15,804 nt of DNA from Terriglobia bacterium. GTDB lineage: Bacteria; Acidobacteriota; Terriglobia; UBA7540. Under the pieces are notes generated by a model. It was not told the DNA's origin, did no database searches, and was given only the letters and a program-made list of their open reading frames with translations. The stretch lies in NCBI GenBank assembly GCA_030049455.1, contig JASIKV010000156.1, forward strand, positions 1 to 15,804, written 5' to 3'. Shown one piece after another: positions 14,894 through 15,804 of this stretch. Numbering within the stretch: position 1 is the first letter of the stretch; each line of letters opens with the position of its first letter. The position numbers and the translations under genes are program-made.

Positions 14894-15804
14894 ATGAAAT
14901 TCTCACGTCGAAATTGGCTGGGCGGCTCAGCGATGTTATTGAGTTCAAGCGCGCTGGACGCCCTGACCACTCCTGTTTGGCGATGGACGGGAATCCCCTT
15001 GCTTCAAGCCGCCTCCGTCCCTCACCCTGAAACTCCCTCTTCCGTCACCTTTGTAGACGTCGCGAAGCAGGCCGGGCTGAATGTCCCCAACGTGTGGGGC
15101 GGCGTGAAGCGGAAGAAATACATCATCGAAGCCAAAGGCAGCGGACTGGCATTCTTCGACTACGATCAGGACGGCTGGCTGGACATCTACCTCACCAACG
15201 GTGACCGCCTGCCGGGCGAAGAACCCTATCCCGACGGCAAAACTCCCACGCAACACTTGTTCAAAAACAATCGGGATGGAACGTTTACCGACGTCACGGA
15301 GAAATCCGGCCTTGGCCTCACCGGATGGGGCACGGGCGTGTGCGTGGGCGATTATGATAACGACGGCTGGGACGATCTGTTCTGCACCTATTGGGGCCAC
15401 AACGTGCTGTGGCACAACAATGGCGACGGCACGTTCACCGATGTAACGCGAAAAGCCGGCCTTTGGGAGGACCGCGTGCGCTGGGGGTCCGGCTGCACTT
15501 GGCTCGATTACGATCGCGACGGGTTTTTGGACTTATTCGTGTGCAACTACATCGATTTCGATATGCAGAAAGTTCCGATGCCGGGGGATAGCGGCTTTTG
15601 CCAGTGGAAAGGCATCCCGGTGATGTGTGGGCCGCGCGGCCTGCCCGGCGGGAGCAACATCCTCTATCACAACAACGGCAACGGCACTTTCGCAAACGTG
15701 TCGGAGCAGGCCGGAATTCTCAAGCCCGGCCCGCGTTACTCGATCACCGCCGTCTCCTACGATTTCGATAACGACGGCTGGCCGGATGTCTACGTTTCAG
15801 TTGA
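14894..15804 (+). CDS. Second CRTAC1-family protein, 3' end beyond the window
   Basis: An open frame of 303 codons starts at ATG 14894 (GGGAG at 14886-14890, a short 3-base spacing) and runs off the window edge, so the C-terminal part is missing. The N-terminus M-K-F-S-R-R-N-W-L-G-G-S-A-M-L-L resembles a twin-arginine export signal. From about residue 50 come FG-GAP/VCBS-type repeats with D-x-D-x-D-G loops (F-D-Y-D-Q-D-G-W-L-D; G-D-Y-D-N-D-G-W-D-D; D-Y-D-R-D-G-F-L-D; D-F-D-N-D-G-W-P-D). These alternate with W-H-N-N-G-D-G-T-F-T-D-V. A cysteine pair in F-C-Q-W-K-G-I-P-V-M-C-G-P-R-G sits in the same place as in the divergent neighbour. An ASPIC/UnbV domain is expected downstream but not seen. 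The two genes are paralogues by layout; function is unknown. Confidence 0.88.
   Translation, partial: MKFSRRNWLGGSAMLLSSSALDALTTPVWRWTGIPLLQAASVPHPETPSSVTFVDVAKQAGLNVPNVWGGVKRKKYIIEAKGSGLAFFDYDQDGWLDIYLTNGDRLPGEEPYPDGKTPTQHLFKNNRDGTFTDVTEKSGLGLTGWGTGVCVGDYDNDGWDDLFCTYWGHNVLWHNNGDGTFTDVTRKAGLWEDRVRWGSGCTWLDYDRDGFLDLFVCNYIDFDMQKVPMPGDSGFCQWKGIPVMCGPRGLPGGSNILYHNNGNGTFANVSEQAGILKPGPRYSITAVSYDFDNDGWPDVYVSV

Overview
The window looks like chromosomal DNA of a soil-type Acidobacteriota bacterium. This is inferred from gene content, not from a marker gene. It carries a very large TonB-dependent receptor with an N-terminal carboxypeptidase-regulatory-like domain, two CRTAC1-type (FG-GAP/VCBS plus ASPIC/UnbV) secreted proteins, a YncE-type beta-propeller, and a membrane protein with an embedded spermidine-synthase-like domain. 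These families are expanded together in that phylum. There is no rRNA, tRNA, CRISPR array or complete insertion sequence.

Left end (1-806): the 5' part of a minus-strand secreted YncE-like propeller gene, then about 565 bases with no convincing gene. Plus-strand block (807-7111): a NikR-family metal-responsive repressor with all four nickel ligands, a 1191-residue TonB-dependent receptor, a small exported cupin 54 bases behind it, and glmU for UDP-GlcNAc synthesis. The receptor promoter overlaps an inverted repeat (1415-1441) whose geometry resembles NikR operators, so nikR-receptor-cupin may be a metal-responsive uptake cassette. Plus-strand pair (7354-9051): a membrane-anchored coiled-coil protein and an exported protein with a repeated PAGT motif, separated by a likely terminator. 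Both are of unknown function.

Minus-strand block (9125-14629): a CRTAC1-type protein gene, a ThiF/MoeB-type E1-like adenylyltransferase, and a polytopic membrane protein with a central spermidine-synthase-like Rossmann domain. The last two probably form an operon. Facing the CRTAC1 gene is a second, divergent CRTAC1-type gene (14894 to the window end) that runs off the edge.

The most striking non-coding structure lies between these two divergent genes. It is a 104-base element (14717-14820) with perfect 15-bp terminal inverted repeats, two strong internal hairpins (a three-way-junction fold) and an 8-bp direct repeat outside its ends. It looks like a non-autonomous mobile element (MITE-like) or a highly structured repeat family member.
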